From: Sclerurus mexicanus
Taxonomy: Eukaryota; Chordata; Aves; Passeriformes; Furnariidae
Length of the DNA: 64,000 nucleotides
Direction of reading: 5' to 3'
Assembly: GCA_013396755.1 (NCBI GenBank)
Contig: VWZF01001848.1
Location: 906,403-970,402, forward strand
The position numbers and the translations under genes were made by a program. The notes under the pieces were generated by a model, which was given only the letters and a program-made list of their open reading frames with translations, searched no databases and was not told the origin of the DNA. Shown here one piece after another: positions 35,882 to 48,011 of the stretch; position 1 is the stretch's first letter; every line of letters starts with the position of its first letter.

Positions 35882-37480
35882 TACACACAAAGATCCTGGT
35901 TTACAACCCAACATTCTCCTTTCAGTACTGGCTTTAAAAAGTTATTTCCATCAAGGGGAAAAAAAAGAGAAAAGAAAAAGAAAGAAGTGCCCACGCTAGC
36001 CCACAGCAGATACAGCAAAAAAGCAGTAGGTTTCAGGGCAGCCACCTTATTGGTTTCCTCCGGTTTTGCTCCAGCAATCCATGGCATTGCAATCCATTGC
36101 TTCTCCTTCCCAGGCAGTGTTTTCACTTGGAAAATGTGGTCCCCTTTTTTCTATTTAGTTTTCATTTTATAAAACCAGTGTAAATCAACAAGCAATGAGA
36201 CAGACATACACTATATATAAAACCAAACCATCTGAAAGTGACAGAATATACAAGATGAGCAAAAAAAAAAATAGATAAAATAACTTGGAGGAGGTCTCAA
36301 TTTCAATACAGAGAAATAAACACAGAAAATACACACAACCACATAATAAAGTCACAGTTTTAAGTAAATGTCTGTTTTAACCAAAAATGTATTTATAGCT
36401 ATTAAATGAACCTATGTGTTATGAATTTTTGAAAATATGACCAACGTTTGCACTTATTCCTATACCACTATGTATATAGAAATATTAAGGTACTACTCAG
36501 GAATTTGAGGACTTTCTTGGCAGTGACTGCAAATTAACAAAACAGCCATTAAAGAAGTAAACCATAGAGTTAGTAACTGCTCAGATTGCTTACATATCTT
36601 ATTGAAGTAATGTCCTATTAACAAAAATAATTTGGTACCATCAAGCCTGCTTAGCTGAATGCACATCCCTCTGTGGACTGGAAAGAATGCTTAGGAATTT
36701 AAGGGGATAGCACAACACATATAGGGAGGGAAGGGTGGGGACCATGCTGATAGAAAAGAATAACAACACAACATAAACTGATTGCTTTTGAAGATTGATT
36801 TGCTCTTCCACTCTATGAAAGAAGCAGAAAATAACCCAATAAAACTAAAAGTTTCACAACAGCAAGAGAAATTTATTTGGGTAGTTTTCTTGCCACAAGC
36901 ATTCAGGATGGTACTTGTAGAAAAGTGTTTTCCATACTGCTGATTCAATGTTCAGTCAGAAAGGAGGTATAGAGAGAAAGTAGATTGACTCATTTTATAT
37001 ACTTTTTGAAGACTGAGAAAGTAAATTTTAGCAACTACATTAAACATGTTCTGAAGAAGTCAACACTATAACTGATCACATACGGTCCTTCTGAAACAAC
37101 ACACAGACTGTGTATTCACACACAAGCTGCCTATGAAGAGTTTAAGACAAAAAGGAGGGAAAAGTTCTACTGCCATTGAAAAGTTATCGCCATCAGTCTG
37201 TGTTAATCAGAGTGAAATTTAAGATAGCCTTAATATGCAGGAAAACACTGCCATCACTTCCATTTTCTTCTAATTTAGTTGTTCATGTAGAAAAACAAAA
37301 TTCCAAACACTATTTAAAGTCAGGTCCAATAGTAAGTGGTAAAAAAGTTAATGTATACTTAGTACAAACAAATACTACATTAGACAAATAGAATGTTAAT
37401 CTAAAGGACAAACTGCATTTACTGTATTACATACAGGCTTGTATGGGAACACATGCGGAGAGGTGTCTGCAGTGACATAC

Positions 37481-37627
37481 CCCTTGTGTCTGAAGGGACA
37501 GAGGTGTGATACGCCGCTTTTCCCACTCATTTGGGCGTGGCTCGGGTGTGGATTCCATGAAATTGCGCTTGAGCTCACTAATGCTAGCCTGGTGTTTCAG
37601 TAAGTCGTCCTGGGTCTTATCCAGGTC
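37481..37627 (-). CDS. EPB41L2: EPB41L2 exon, spectrin-actin-binding region, second part (49 codons)
   Basis: Phase 0-0. Reads DLDKTQDDLLKHQASISE, then LKRNFMESTPEPRPNEWE and KRRITPLSLQTQG. It corresponds to 4.1R exon 17, the constitutive part of the spectrin-actin-binding region. The helical LLKHQASISELKRNFM core and PEPRPNEWEKR are strongly conserved. Acceptor is TTGATAG (poor pyrimidine tract), donor GGG|GTATGT. Confidence 0.95.
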
Positions 37628-40349
37628 CTATCAACCCGCAACATAAAACAAAGTAGGACAAAACACGACAACAAAAGCAAACTTTACTGGGGAAAAAAAA
37701 GGAAATAAAAGCAACCAAACCAAGGAAAGTGCCTTGTGTCTGAAGAGGTGACCTTTGGAGTGCCTTAAAATAAAAAAAGTTTAAGGCTATGAGGGTCCAA
37801 GATTTTTTGGTTTTGTTTTTGTTTCTTCCATATTTTAAAGCAAAGGAAGAATAATGTTTTGTATGGTTATTTAACAGAGGGCTACTTTCATTCAAAACAT
37901 GAAACCACTAGCCCTTTGAAACAATTTCTAGGAGCTGTTTGCTTTCACCTAAAATTTGTAAGCACGAAAGCAAATGTTTCAGGATACTGCACAGCTAACA
38001 TAACTGAAGGTAGCTGTAAGACAGAATAGTTTAACACAAGGAGCATAAAAATGCATCTTTCCTGATATTACAAGGTCCATGAAAAATACTTACTCCTGTG
38101 AACACAGTACTACACAGCAAGAAGCTAACACCTGCTTAGCTTCACAGCACTACTCATTGTGCCTCTCATGTAGGCTTAAACTTACTAGATGAGTCAGATT
38201 AAAGACTTAAAACCTGTTGTCTGCCAATTCCACACTTAAGAACCTGACAGCAGACAGACAAGCAGGAATAGTTCATCTGCATGGAAATACCAAAGAAATT
38301 ATCTCTCTAAATTGCACCTCCCTAGGCCAGTGCCAAAGGGGACACCCCACGTGACTACCACATTAGAGTTTGTGGTGACCCGTTGAGGCTAAACTGCAGC
38401 ACCTTGGATCAAATAACTGCAAGCTAGTCTTTCACTTTGTACCAGATACAGAGCAGAGGTAAGGTCCAGAAGATACACAGGAACATAACTGCTCTGGTAA
38501 TCAGGCAAAGACCTATCCGCTTAGTTTTAATGGAAATTCCTTATCCTTTAAATACAATGGCTGGGCTTTGGTGGGAAGATCAGATTTCACCCTGCTTTCA
38601 TAACATGTCCTCCCTCCAGCATTCCAGGTCTTGAGAAAAGCCTGTGTTGCTTATGCTCACTCTAACACAAGTATATTTTTTCAGCATTCTGTAGTTAAAT
38701 TCAACTTTAAGCCTCCAATCCATTTTCAGCAAAGAATTAAAAGACAGAAGATTAAAATGAAATATTATCAATGCAGACAATTATTAACACTTTGTCAAAA
38801 GAATGTAATCAGAAATAACAACATACGTAAAGAATCTGCATTTTATACAAAAAATTTACATACTTTTTAGCAGAACATTCTGAAATTTTACTGTAACATT
38901 TTAGTTAGGACTTTTATTGCCAGTGATCACAATGCAAAGACACCTCACATTAAGTTATTAAAAAGCCAACTCCCAAATTAATTGGTTTCTAATTTCTTTT
39001 CATTTGCATGCCCAGTCCCACTAAGGGTTTGGTGCTGCACATCTGTTTCCTAATTCTGCAAATAATCCCACATGCAGTTTGAACACTTGAACCTCTTCCC
39101 CTTCTGACAGCTCAGTAGGCTTGTATTGTCACAGAACCGCTTTTCATCCTGGACTAATGAATGAAACATTAAATACATCCTCCTAAAGTTTGTATTTCCT
39201 GAGTTAAGTAAAATCTTATGCCAAAGGTATTCTATTATAAAACTGAAGCTCATTACAATCATGTCATTATTTTAAAACCTGTCTTGGCTTGACACAAGGC
39301 ACATTTCTTGGACTTGATCAAAGCACAGTTATACAATGCACACTTCCAGTGCTTTAGTAAGTTATACATAAGCAAATTTTCAATAGTGATCAAAAGCTGC
39401 AAAAAGCCATAAAACATTAGTTGGGTTACTGCGATCCATACATCTCCTTATTACTGAACTAAACCAATGATTTTTAAAGAGACCATTTTTTATGACAAAG
39501 GGAATTATTTATAGCCCCATCTGGATGAATAAAGACAGCAGCAGAATTTTCTAAAACATCTTTGGTTATTAGCTTATTAACCACAAGTTAAATAACTGAT
39601 TATACTACAGACAGTTTGATTGAATAATCGAGATTAGAAGTCTATATGAAAATTCTTATAATAAAATTCTCTACTTCAGTGACTAAGCATTACACATGAA
39701 CATACTGTTCACAGCTCTTTGCTGTTGCTCATCTTCAATGAAAACCAACCTTCAGGAAGCAAAAATTATTTCAATTTGAAAAATAAAAATAAAGCAAATA
39801 TTGCTGAAGATATCTAAACATTTCCTTTGAATATCTGATCCTTGCATCATTTCTCAATGCTCCTAAAATCAATGAGGGTCAGAACCAGAACTACTTTTCT
39901 ATACTTCTTTGCTTACCCTTACTAACTTCATTTATTCAACTAATGTATTTGATGGAAGTTGATTAAACCGTCAAAAGCTAGAAACCCTGCTCAACAGAAG
40001 ATGCACACACTGAGGAACAATGTACAAAATCCATTTAGAACTATGAATTGGACCCATGTGTTTGCTTTATCTAAATAGGGCTATTATTCCCAGTTGCCAC
40101 CTTGAAAACACCTAGCAAAAATATACAAATTTGCATTCAAAGTTCAAGATGAGTTTTGGTTGTGGGTTTTTTTGGATTTGTTTGTTTTTCAATTTAAACT
40201 CAGAAACTAGAATAACATGCAACATTTCCAAGCTGGTTTTCCCCATGCACTTCATGCACTGTGTCCATAACAGCCTGCAAGTGACCTCCCATCCCATGCA
40301 GCCTGGCAGCCCATGAGAAGGGAGAGTATTTTTTGCATTATATACAAAC
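37628..40349 (-). other. EPB41L2: EPB41L2 intron
   Basis: A 2.7-kb intron splitting the spectrin-actin-binding region, at the same place as in other 4.1 genes. Nothing was recognised within. Confidence 0.85.
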
Positions 40350-40412
40350 CTCCAACATTAAATTGCTATGTCTGACATAAATATTTTCCCCGTCTACTCT
40401 CAAGGAATTGAT
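40350..40412 (-). CDS. EPB41L2: EPB41L2 exon, spectrin-actin-binding region, first part (21 codons)
   Basis: Phase 0-0, 63 nt. Reads INSLRVDGENIYVRHSNLML then E. It is equivalent to the regulated 21-residue exon 16 of 4.1R, whose inclusion controls spectrin-actin affinity, so alternative splicing is likely here too (family knowledge). It lacks the KKKRER start of 4.1R, as expected for 4.1G. Acceptor is TTAATTTCACAG, donor GAG|GTTTGT. Confidence 0.94.
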
Positions 40413-42581
40413 CTGTGAAATTAAGCCACATACAAGAAAAAAAGAACATAAAATACACCACCAAGTAAATAAAAAAGGACCCTTATAATCAGATAGTGAA
40501 ATAAAAGAAATAAAATGGTAAGATGAAAAGGCACTATTCACACAAAACCCACAGGAAATTTAGGGTGGTAACAAGGCAGGCAGCTACAACCAGGTACAAT
40601 TGTAAAAAAGCAACCATGCACCTTCTGCTGTGCTTCCTCCTCTTCATATTCCACCTATGTGAGCACATGACAAATTATTAAGAAAAGGAACTGTTAACAT
40701 ATGCTTGCAGGCTAACACAGAGGCTTTGTCTCTTTGTAAATGCTGCAAAGCGTGCTATATTTACAGACCTTTACTGTTTCGGCCCCAGATGTCGAAATTA
40801 AGCGACTTTGGTCTTCTTTCACCTACATTGTTGTAGAATGGCTGAAGTAATTTTTGGCACAAGCGGCATGAAAAATGGAAGTTTCACACTGTGTCCCTTT
40901 CTTGCTGTACTTTTTGATGTTTCCCAGGTGAAAATTTAAGAATGAGTAACGAACAATAATGATATGCATAATTTCTATGGTAAGCAACTTAAATTCTGCA
41001 ACAAATTGATGGGAAAATGGAATCTAATCCAGGAATTCTTTTGGTAAAAGTCCAGGGTTCAAGTCAAATGTTTGAATACTGTATTTACAAATTGTCTTAA
41101 TATTTTAGGAATATTGCTGCCTTGGGATGAATTATTTATGCCACCCTCCACCCCTCCTTTTTAGGTGAATATATTCCTTCTTAAACTGCAATGCACTCTG
41201 TTGGAAATGGTAGCTAATCTTCATGTCTTCTCTCCAAGTGTTTTGAATGCCTTAAAGAACAGCGCCCTTTAAAAAGCAAGCCACTTTGCAGTCTTTCCAC
41301 AAGTACAAATATCAGCTGCTAATCTTAGGAAAAGATGCATTTAGAACTCAACACTCTGCAAGTAATAAGTTTGAAGAGGGGTTTACTTACTGCTCATACT
41401 GTTGCATTTTGGTTTTGTGTGAATGTATACATGATGTGGCATATATCACAATTTTAATAATTTCTGACTTACATGGGGTTTTATTTTCTGTAACTTTATG
41501 TTACAAATTATGGATTGAATTAGGCTACAGAAACATTGAGAAAATCTTTAAAGTAATGATTTTCATTATTTTAAACTTAGACTGGTGTTATAATGACATC
41601 ATGTCACATTTACTATGTTTTTAATATGTATATCAGTTTAGCAAACTTTGTTAAATGTAACATTAAACAGGCCCTACTCCTTTTTGATTTTATTATATTT
41701 GGTTTCATATTTCCTTTGAGAATCAAATTAAGAGACCTTTCTCTAGTGGCATTGCTGTAACATGCGCAGCAGACAGAAGGAAAGTAGACATTTTGTCAGC
41801 CATTTCAAATGATCAGAGCAACATAATAGTGTGATTGAGGCTTCTGTACAGAAATTTTAGCAATGTATTCCAAAGAATGTTCAGACTTCAGTGATTCAGT
41901 CTGACATAACCTGCAATCCCATCTAATGAATTAAATCAGTCTCTAGCTTAAATGCTACTAAAGCTTAATCAAAGCACATTAAAAAAAAGTGCCTTGGACA
42001 GACTCAACTTCGCACACACCCTTGTAGAGCTGAAACATCTGGAATAACAACAACCTGATTTGATGATTTTAAAGTATTCACAATTTTCTGCATTCATCTT
42101 TTAGAAATTTCATTTTTCAGATCTAAACAGAACTTTGGAGATTTGCATTCCAGTCAACACATGCAGGAGATGTGAACTTTAAAACAAATTGCTAGTGCAA
42201 GTAGAACTTGCAAATAGTATCAAAAAATAACATATCTATTATGACACAGAACACTTTCAGTATTCAGATTTATGCACTCAAACATTTTGAACTACAAAGC
42301 AAGTCCACCTGTAACTCAGTATCTGTGGAACTGAATGAAATGCATGCTGTAGGAAATCAGGCAGAAAAACCAGGAGCTAAAAATCCCACAACAGCAATTC
42401 TTCACATATGAGAAATGCTAAAAGGTAGACATACGTATGTGCGTGCATGTATTTATATATATATTTACAGGCATGTACAAAGATTTATCTCTATACTAGG
42501 AAGTGCGCAAAACTGAGCAAGCCTCGGGAAAACAAAAAAGCCATGTGCAAGTGTCAACATTTAAGCAACAAAATTACACAC
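40413..42581 (-). other. EPB41L2: EPB41L2 intron with candidate microexon
   Basis: A 2.2-kb intron containing the candidate 33-nt microexon at 40,622-40,654. An open frame at 41,286-41,624 on the plus strand has no supporting signal. Confidence 0.8.
40622..40654 (-). CDS. EPB41L2: Candidate 11-codon microexon of EPB41L2
   Basis: Acceptor GTGCTCACATAG, 33 nt open in phase 0 coding VEYEEEEAQQK, donor AAG|GTGCAT. Adjacent exons are also phase 0. The acidic composition and its place between the hydrophobic exon and the spectrin-actin-binding region resemble the EEDAELKAQ stretch I recall just before the same region of 4.1B (EPB41L3). Splice sites are moderate, so it may be tissue-restricted or not used. 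Confidence 0.45.
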
Positions 42582-43214
42582 CTCCTCTTCCTCTGCTTTG
42601 TCATTCAGGTCATTGCCATTAGAGCCACTAAAGGAAGTCGCCTTAGGCTCCAGGTAGCAGAGGGACAGAGCGAGAGGAAGGGAAAATGTGAGTGAAAAAG
42701 GAATAGACTGGAAAGCAGACAGAAGCAGCACAAAGATAAGGAGAAAAGAGGGGATGAAGGAAGGAGAGGTAATAGGAATATAGTGCTGAAGGCCAGGTGG
42801 GAGGAAAGAGATGCACATATCAGGAAGGCTAGGAAAAGTAATATAGCCATCCTCATCAAGCAGCGAACGGAAACTAAAAGAAAGGCATCGGAAGAAGCTG
42901 AATGAGACACACAACTCAGTGCTTTTGTAGTCATTTGTATGGATTTTTCGCTCAACAGCAGGAGAATCTCGACTAGCTAGGGGTCTTATAGGTTCAAAGA
43001 TATCATTTGGTGAAGCTGTTCTGGTTTTATTATGATCTGATGTTTGTTTCATGGAATTGCACTCTGAAATGTCTGGGATGGTAAGGAGGGGCTCTCCAAA
43101 GGAATCTTCCTCTGAAATATCTGAAAGCATGTCCATCTCGGGAACAGGTGACCAGTTTGTGAGATGGGATGACACAGAATGGATAGGTAGTGATGGTGGG
43201 TGCACGTGAGTGAG
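42582..43214 (-). CDS. EPB41L2: EPB41L2 large variable exon with hydrophobic, possibly membrane-inserting tail (211 codons)
   Basis: An open 633-nt exon, phase 0 at both ends, with a strong acceptor (TTTTTTTCTTCAG) and donor GAG|GTGTGT. Residues 1-100 are hydrophilic (EMDMLSDISEEDSFGEP, ASPNDIFEPIRPLASRD). Residues about 116-149 read SLLDEDGYITFPSLPD and LQHYIPI. Residues about 151-188 form two hydrophobic stretches (FIPSFLLIFVLLLSAF and LTFSLPLALSLCYL), followed by EPKA and an acidic end. The LLD-DGY, LQHY-PI-SPS and LCYLEPKA motifs match a large neural-type exon I recall in EPB41L3. The canonical human 4.1G of about 1,005 residues lacks it, so it is probably a cassette exon. Skipping it joins DGK directly to INSLRV in frame. 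Confidence 0.8.
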
Positions 43215-44759
43215 CTGAAGAAAAAAATTCTGTGCACAGTGGAAAATGAAACCACAACAAAAATGCAAGTTTGAAGGCACATGAAGAGGGGAAAAAAGAG
43301 AAATTATTAGTTAGTGAAAACTTTTACTGAGAAGAAGGGATAGCTCTACTAAAGCAATAGAAATAAAAATCCCCTTGTGTTTTACATGCAGCCAACTTGT
43401 TTACTTCTGTGGATTATGAAAGGAACCCATAACGAATGTTTTGTTCTCAGGCTGTAAAGAACCGTGCACTTTTGAACTGTACTAGTCACTTAAAACAGAT
43501 GGAAGCAGACAGACATTCAAAGCTTTGGCAGAAAGGTCAGAGGACAGTGCAGTACATGAAAGACAAGCTGGCACTTCAATTCTTGGGTTTATAACCATTT
43601 TCTCTAAGACTTTAAGAGAGCCAGAAAGGAAAAGAAGTATCTGCACTAGGGAAAAAAGAAAGCTGTCCACGGAATAGGCATGTGTAACAAAACCTTACTC
43701 AACAGCTTCCTGGAACAACTTTCCAAAATACTGTTTTTTTTTTCCTCTCCTCTTTTGGTTAAAACATTGAAAGATACCACAACTTTGAAAACGAATAGCA
43801 CCATTTTACCAAGCCCAAAGGCAAAACACAGTAATTTATTTTATCATTTTTCTCCCATGAAGAAACTGTGTGCCTTTTTTCCAGTCACATTCAAACTTAT
43901 TTCAAATTGCCAGCAAACAACAAAAAAATGCCACTGTGGTATTTGTTCTCTTCCTACACTTGAATGCAATGAAAACATATGAACTGCACAGAGAAACTCA
44001 GCAGTCTCACTAGGAATAAAACAGGTAGATAACTTGCAAAAGTGTCTGAAGACAAAATTACTCTTTAAATATTCAAATAAGTTCTGGAGATTTGCTGAAA
44101 AAGAAATGATCTCCAAGAGAGAAAGAGCAGCAGATTTTAGTTCACACTCTAGGAGGGAAATTTTTACATAAAATCTTACAAAATCTATGTTTAGTTTTTT
44201 GGTCTATTTCCTCGGTAGCTCAAACACATGAGACAAGCAGACGGTTGCAAAAGGAACAGATCACAGCACTCAGCTTTTCATAGAAATCTGCACCTTAGTC
44301 GACATACAACTTTTTAAAGGATGAAATAATTCTGCAATGGCTACTAAAACAATAGTGTTACTACGTAATTAAATTTAGCCACAATATAGCCAACTTTGTA
44401 GAGTGTACACAACTGTGGATACATTAGCATTTCATTTTAAAATCTGCACAAACTAAGAAAATGAACAAAACATTAGTTACCCTTTGAAACTTTTTCAAGA
44501 ACTCATGCAAGCTTATGGAGAATTCAAATTAGATTTATAGCAATAAAAGAAACCCTAGGTCAATGCCATTTAGAAGTTTGTATTGTCTTTTGCTTACACA
44601 CACTTACAAGAAGCTAAACACACAGAAAGCACTCAACAGTTTTACTTGAATATTTTAATATGATGTTGTGTATGATACTTGGAAGTGGTAGGCATTAAAT
44701 AACCACACATGGACACACACTGCATGAACAAATAATTTTTGTGTGAAAGTCAGCCATAC
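43215..44759 (-). other. EPB41L2: EPB41L2 intron
   Basis: A 1.5-kb intron; nothing was recognised within it. Confidence 0.85.
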
Positions 44760-44941
44760 CTTTCCATCCTGAGTCAGTTCTAATTGTGGAGTTTTGACTG
44801 GGCTTCCATCTTCTTCTCTACCACCTTCTTTTAACTTGGCCTGACCAGCAGCTTCAGTGTCAATGATTTTATCTCCAACAGCCTGGCCTCCAGTAGCAGA
44901 GAAGTCTCTTAGCAGACTTTGGTCTGAGATACCCATAGGAG
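44760..44941 (-). CDS. EPB41L2: EPB41L2 exon, variable region after the FERM-adjacent segment
   Basis: 182 nt; enters in phase 1 (the alanine codon is split across the intron) and leaves in phase 0. Reads PMGISDQSLLRDFSATGG, a poorly conserved middle (KIIDTEAAGQAKLKEGG), then SPVKTPQLELTQDGK. MDQSLMKDF and SPTKAPHLQL occupy the equivalent positions in human 4.1G as I recall. Acceptor is GTTCTCTAATAG, donor AAG|GTATGG. Confidence 0.92.
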
Positions 44942-47838
44942 CTATTAGAGAACAAAATAATTTTGGTTAATTTGGGTAAGTTGAAACATTTTGCTTTTAA
45001 GCCTTCTAGACGAAAGTGTTTTATGATGATGCCAGCAATAGGCAATACAGGCTAGCTACTGAGTGATACAATATTTTTCAGCTTCTTGGCTTTACAAAAA
45101 GTCTGCAGCTCCCACTGCACCAATATGAACAGCAATGCACCCTCATCATAAAATGTGCACCTATTATACAAGGGAAAAAGCCCTCACAGTATCAGACAGG
45201 TATTTATCAACTTCATGATTAGTCCTCGAAGAATAATACCTTCAATTTATCTATTAACTAAATCACTGTTAAAAAAAAGAGATAAATAGGCAACAGTCTT
45301 TTTTGTGGAAATGCATTATCTGAGCTACTTTAATGCAATATAGAAATAGCTATGCATATAAATGTCACTGTATTTTTTGCCAGAACTCTAGCAAACTGCA
45401 CAAACAGCTCTCTACATGCCTGCAAAAAATGGAAAGGGGAAATACTAGATATGTATACTTGAATATAGTCAAAATGCAAGAGAATGAAAGGCCTTAAATT
45501 AGGGGGTTTTTTTCTCTTATTTGATTTGGAATAATAGGATTGATGAGCAGGATGGCTTTTTCTTTTAAATCACCATGACTGGCTTAGTCAAAATAGTAGC
45601 AATGAAATAGAGAATTTATTAAATGAAGGAGCTTTAAACACAACTTTAATACAAACTTAATTCATTTAGCAACGTCCCGTAATACCTCCATATGACTTTG
45701 CTTTACAAAGCCAAGGTGCAGAACAGTGAGAGGAAGAGGTGTTTCTTAGAGTACCTTTGAGGGACATTCTCTTTTCAAAAGTTTCATCTCCACACCAGAG
45801 ACTCCCTTAGGCTGCTGAGTAGCAAAACCAGCTAATGGGAAATGTGGCATTCTGCATGTTAGGCTTTCAGGAGGCCTCTGTAAGTAGTAAGTTCTGCAAC
45901 TTAAGCTTCTGATCTCTTCTTGGGTGGCAAATACAGCATTTCTTGGGTACACATCCCTGAAGTTCCAGAAGTAACATTTGACAAATCACAGAGTAACTTA
46001 GGTTGGAAAGAACATCCAGAGGCTGGCTAGTCAAAACTTCTGCTCAGAGAGGGTCCAACTAAACCAGGTTGCTCAGGGACTTGTCCAGTTGAGTTTTGAG
46101 CATGTCCAAGGTCTTTTTAAACAAACAAAAATTTCTTACTTGTAACTAAAATTTGCTGTATTTCAACTTGCAGGCATTCTCCACTTCCTTATCACTGGGC
46201 ACCTTCAAGAAACACATGATTCTGTCTTTTCTTTACCTTCCCTGTCTGTTGCTGTAGACAGCAATAAGTCATTATAGCCTTCTCTTAAAGCTAGAAGACC
46301 ACAGTTCCCTCAGCCTCTCCTCATATACCACAGGCTCCTGGCCCTCTGGCCAGCTTGGTGGCCCTTACTAGGCTCATTGTAATATGTCACTGCCCATTGA
46401 ATACAGCAGAGCCAAGAGATGGATATTTCAGGTATGGTCTTCACAAAGTACTGAACAGAGAGCAATAATAATTTCTTCTAATATGTGAGCTATGCTCTTG
46501 CTAATACAGCCCAGTATATAGTTGGCCTTCTTTGCTGTAGGGGCACACTCATGTTGACTCATGTTGAACTTTTCCTGAAGAGTCCTCAGATCCTTTTGTG
46601 CAAAGCTGCTTTCAGAGCAATGTTTCACCACATTCAAAATTTTGACTGTGATGCTTCTATAAGAGTGAAAGTTTGGGCCTGAACACATGTGCACACATGC
46701 CTATATTCTGTAGATGATGTACAAGGAATCCCAGAAAGGCTTGATCATACAACTCAGAGTTAGGAAGAATTTAAATTGTTTCTAGCCAAAAGAAGAAGAG
46801 ACTAAACCAGACTCAGACAGTAATACTGATGTGGTGAGGAGTCTTTTGGTTGCCATAAGGACTCATCACATACTAACAGTTCAAGCACTTTTGCCTCTTA
46901 TTTTTACTTCAGTTCTCAGAAGGTAAGAGTTGGGAGGTGTTCCAAGCAAGTGGCAGAGTTTATTTGTCATAGTATAGAAGAATGAATATTTGCAGAAGTA
47001 AAACTCTTTTCAATAAAAGAGATTTTTAAGAAAATAAGGTGAAGGTGACAGCTCAGTTGTAGCTAAACTCACATCATTGTCATGATTCACTTATATCTCA
47101 GTGAAGTTGTGCGTGCCTGAATCAAGACAAGCTTCATGTTATTTTGCTGAAGAGTTATTCTATTATATATTATCTCAGAAGTGATTTAGAGCAAGACACA
47201 TGCTTATACATCTCTCAGATATTACTGGTGCCATACCTGCCTTTGAAAAGAATGTCTGTTTCCAAAAAAGGAAACCAGAAGGTATTTCTGCTCAAATAAA
47301 CCAAACTCTAGTAATGACAAAAAACCACTTGAGCTATTCAAAGTCAACATAAAATGTTTTAACTAAACACTGAAGTATTGAATAAATATACTAGGATAGC
47401 AATATACTGAACAAAATGATAGAAAACTAGAAGAAACAACTTGTTAAGCCTTTTCTGCTTAGTGTAGAAACACTCAGGGCCAACTCAGACCCAAGATGCC
47501 ACTGGCCAAATAACTCTGATTAACAGCCTATAATGTGTGCCTATCCCATAAAAAAAATGAGTAGTGTGCGTAGACACTACATACCCAATATAAAATTCGC
47601 CATATATTCACAACAGTGTCCTACAATTTAGGCAGTGAGTTAACTTACTGTTCAGATCACCTAACGTTAATAAATACACAAAGCACCTACTCCTCACATA
47701 AGCCATTAGAAACTGAAATTTGGAAATCTGTCAGCTGACCTGACCATCCATAATGTCACTATTTTTGCATGTTGGTCAGATCAGAGTGACTACACATAAT
47801 GTAATCATTACATTGAAAAAATAAGTCTAATTTCGTAC
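44942..47838 (-). other. EPB41L2: EPB41L2 intron with CR1 insertion
   Basis: A 2.9-kb intron containing a CR1 copy (45,983-46,640). An open stretch at 45,746-45,952 was examined as an exon and rejected on phase. Confidence 0.85.
45983..46640 (-). repeat. CR1 LINE copy, about 650 bp, 5'-truncated
   Basis: The 3' terminus is at the left ('aatcacagagtaacttaggt' then 'ggttgctcagggacttgtcc'). The match continues through segments typical of the CR1 3' region ('agtatatagttggccttctt', 'tcatgttgaacttttcctg', 'ctcagatccttttgtgcaaa'). It lies in the same orientation as EPB41L2 transcription. Frames are broken. Confidence 0.85.
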
Positions 47839-48011
47839 CTCCATCAAGGCTTCTGGAAACACGTTTGCTTGAAGTGCGTTCAAAGTACGGAGCTGGTCTG
47901 TCTATGAGGTTGCTCGCCTGCCGCGTCTGTGCCTGCGTACGTCCACTGTAGCGGAACTTGGAACCCAAGGTCAGAAACTTTGCTTTTGGAGGCTGTTCTG
48001 GCGATACAAGT
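47839..48011 (-). CDS. EPB41L2: EPB41L2 exon, FERM-adjacent region
   Basis: 173 nt; enters in phase 2 (completing Arg) and leaves in phase 1. Reads LVSPEQPPKAKFLTLGSK, then FRYSGRTQAQTRQASNLI, DRPAPYFERTSSKRVSR and SLDG. It is the end of FERM plus the FERM-adjacent region, a kinase-regulated segment. RQAS and SKRVSRS are candidate basophilic-kinase sites. SKRVSRSLDG identifies 4.1G; 4.1B has SKRYTMSRSLDG. Acceptor is TTTCTTTTTAG, donor GAG|GTACGA. Confidence 0.95.

Larger units (their letters stand above)
32056..37480 (-). other. EPB41L2: EPB41L2 intron with CpG island and candidate cassette exon
   Basis: A 5.4-kb intron. It contains a candidate 54-nt exon (32,270-32,323), a CpG-dense island (about 33,075-33,480) and a TA/CA-rich palindrome (35,866-35,881). 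The remainder is AT-rich and unremarkable. Confidence 0.8.

Noticed and set aside
35833..36172. Open frames on both strands near 36,000 as an EPB41L2 exon
   Set aside because: No acceptor/donor pair with compatible phase. The plus-strand frame is partly A-rich low complexity.
42582..42873. Internal acceptor TTTCTTTTAG within the large hydrophobic exon
   Set aside because: Using it gives a 292-nt exon that would enter out of frame after the phase-0 exon at 44,760. The full-length exon has a better acceptor.
42561..43280. Calling the hydrophobic exon EPB41L3 rather than EPB41L2
   Set aside because: Adjacent exons in the same phase chain carry 4.1G-specific sequence, and the synteny with SMLR1 fits EPB41L2. 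The resemblance is paralogy.
45746..45952. Open minus-strand stretch ending CTCAAAG|GTACTC, considered as an extra EPB41L2 exon (FATQQPKGVSG...)
   Set aside because: With the best acceptor it would be 77 nt, which breaks the frame between phase-1 neighbours. The alternative acceptor puts a stop in frame.
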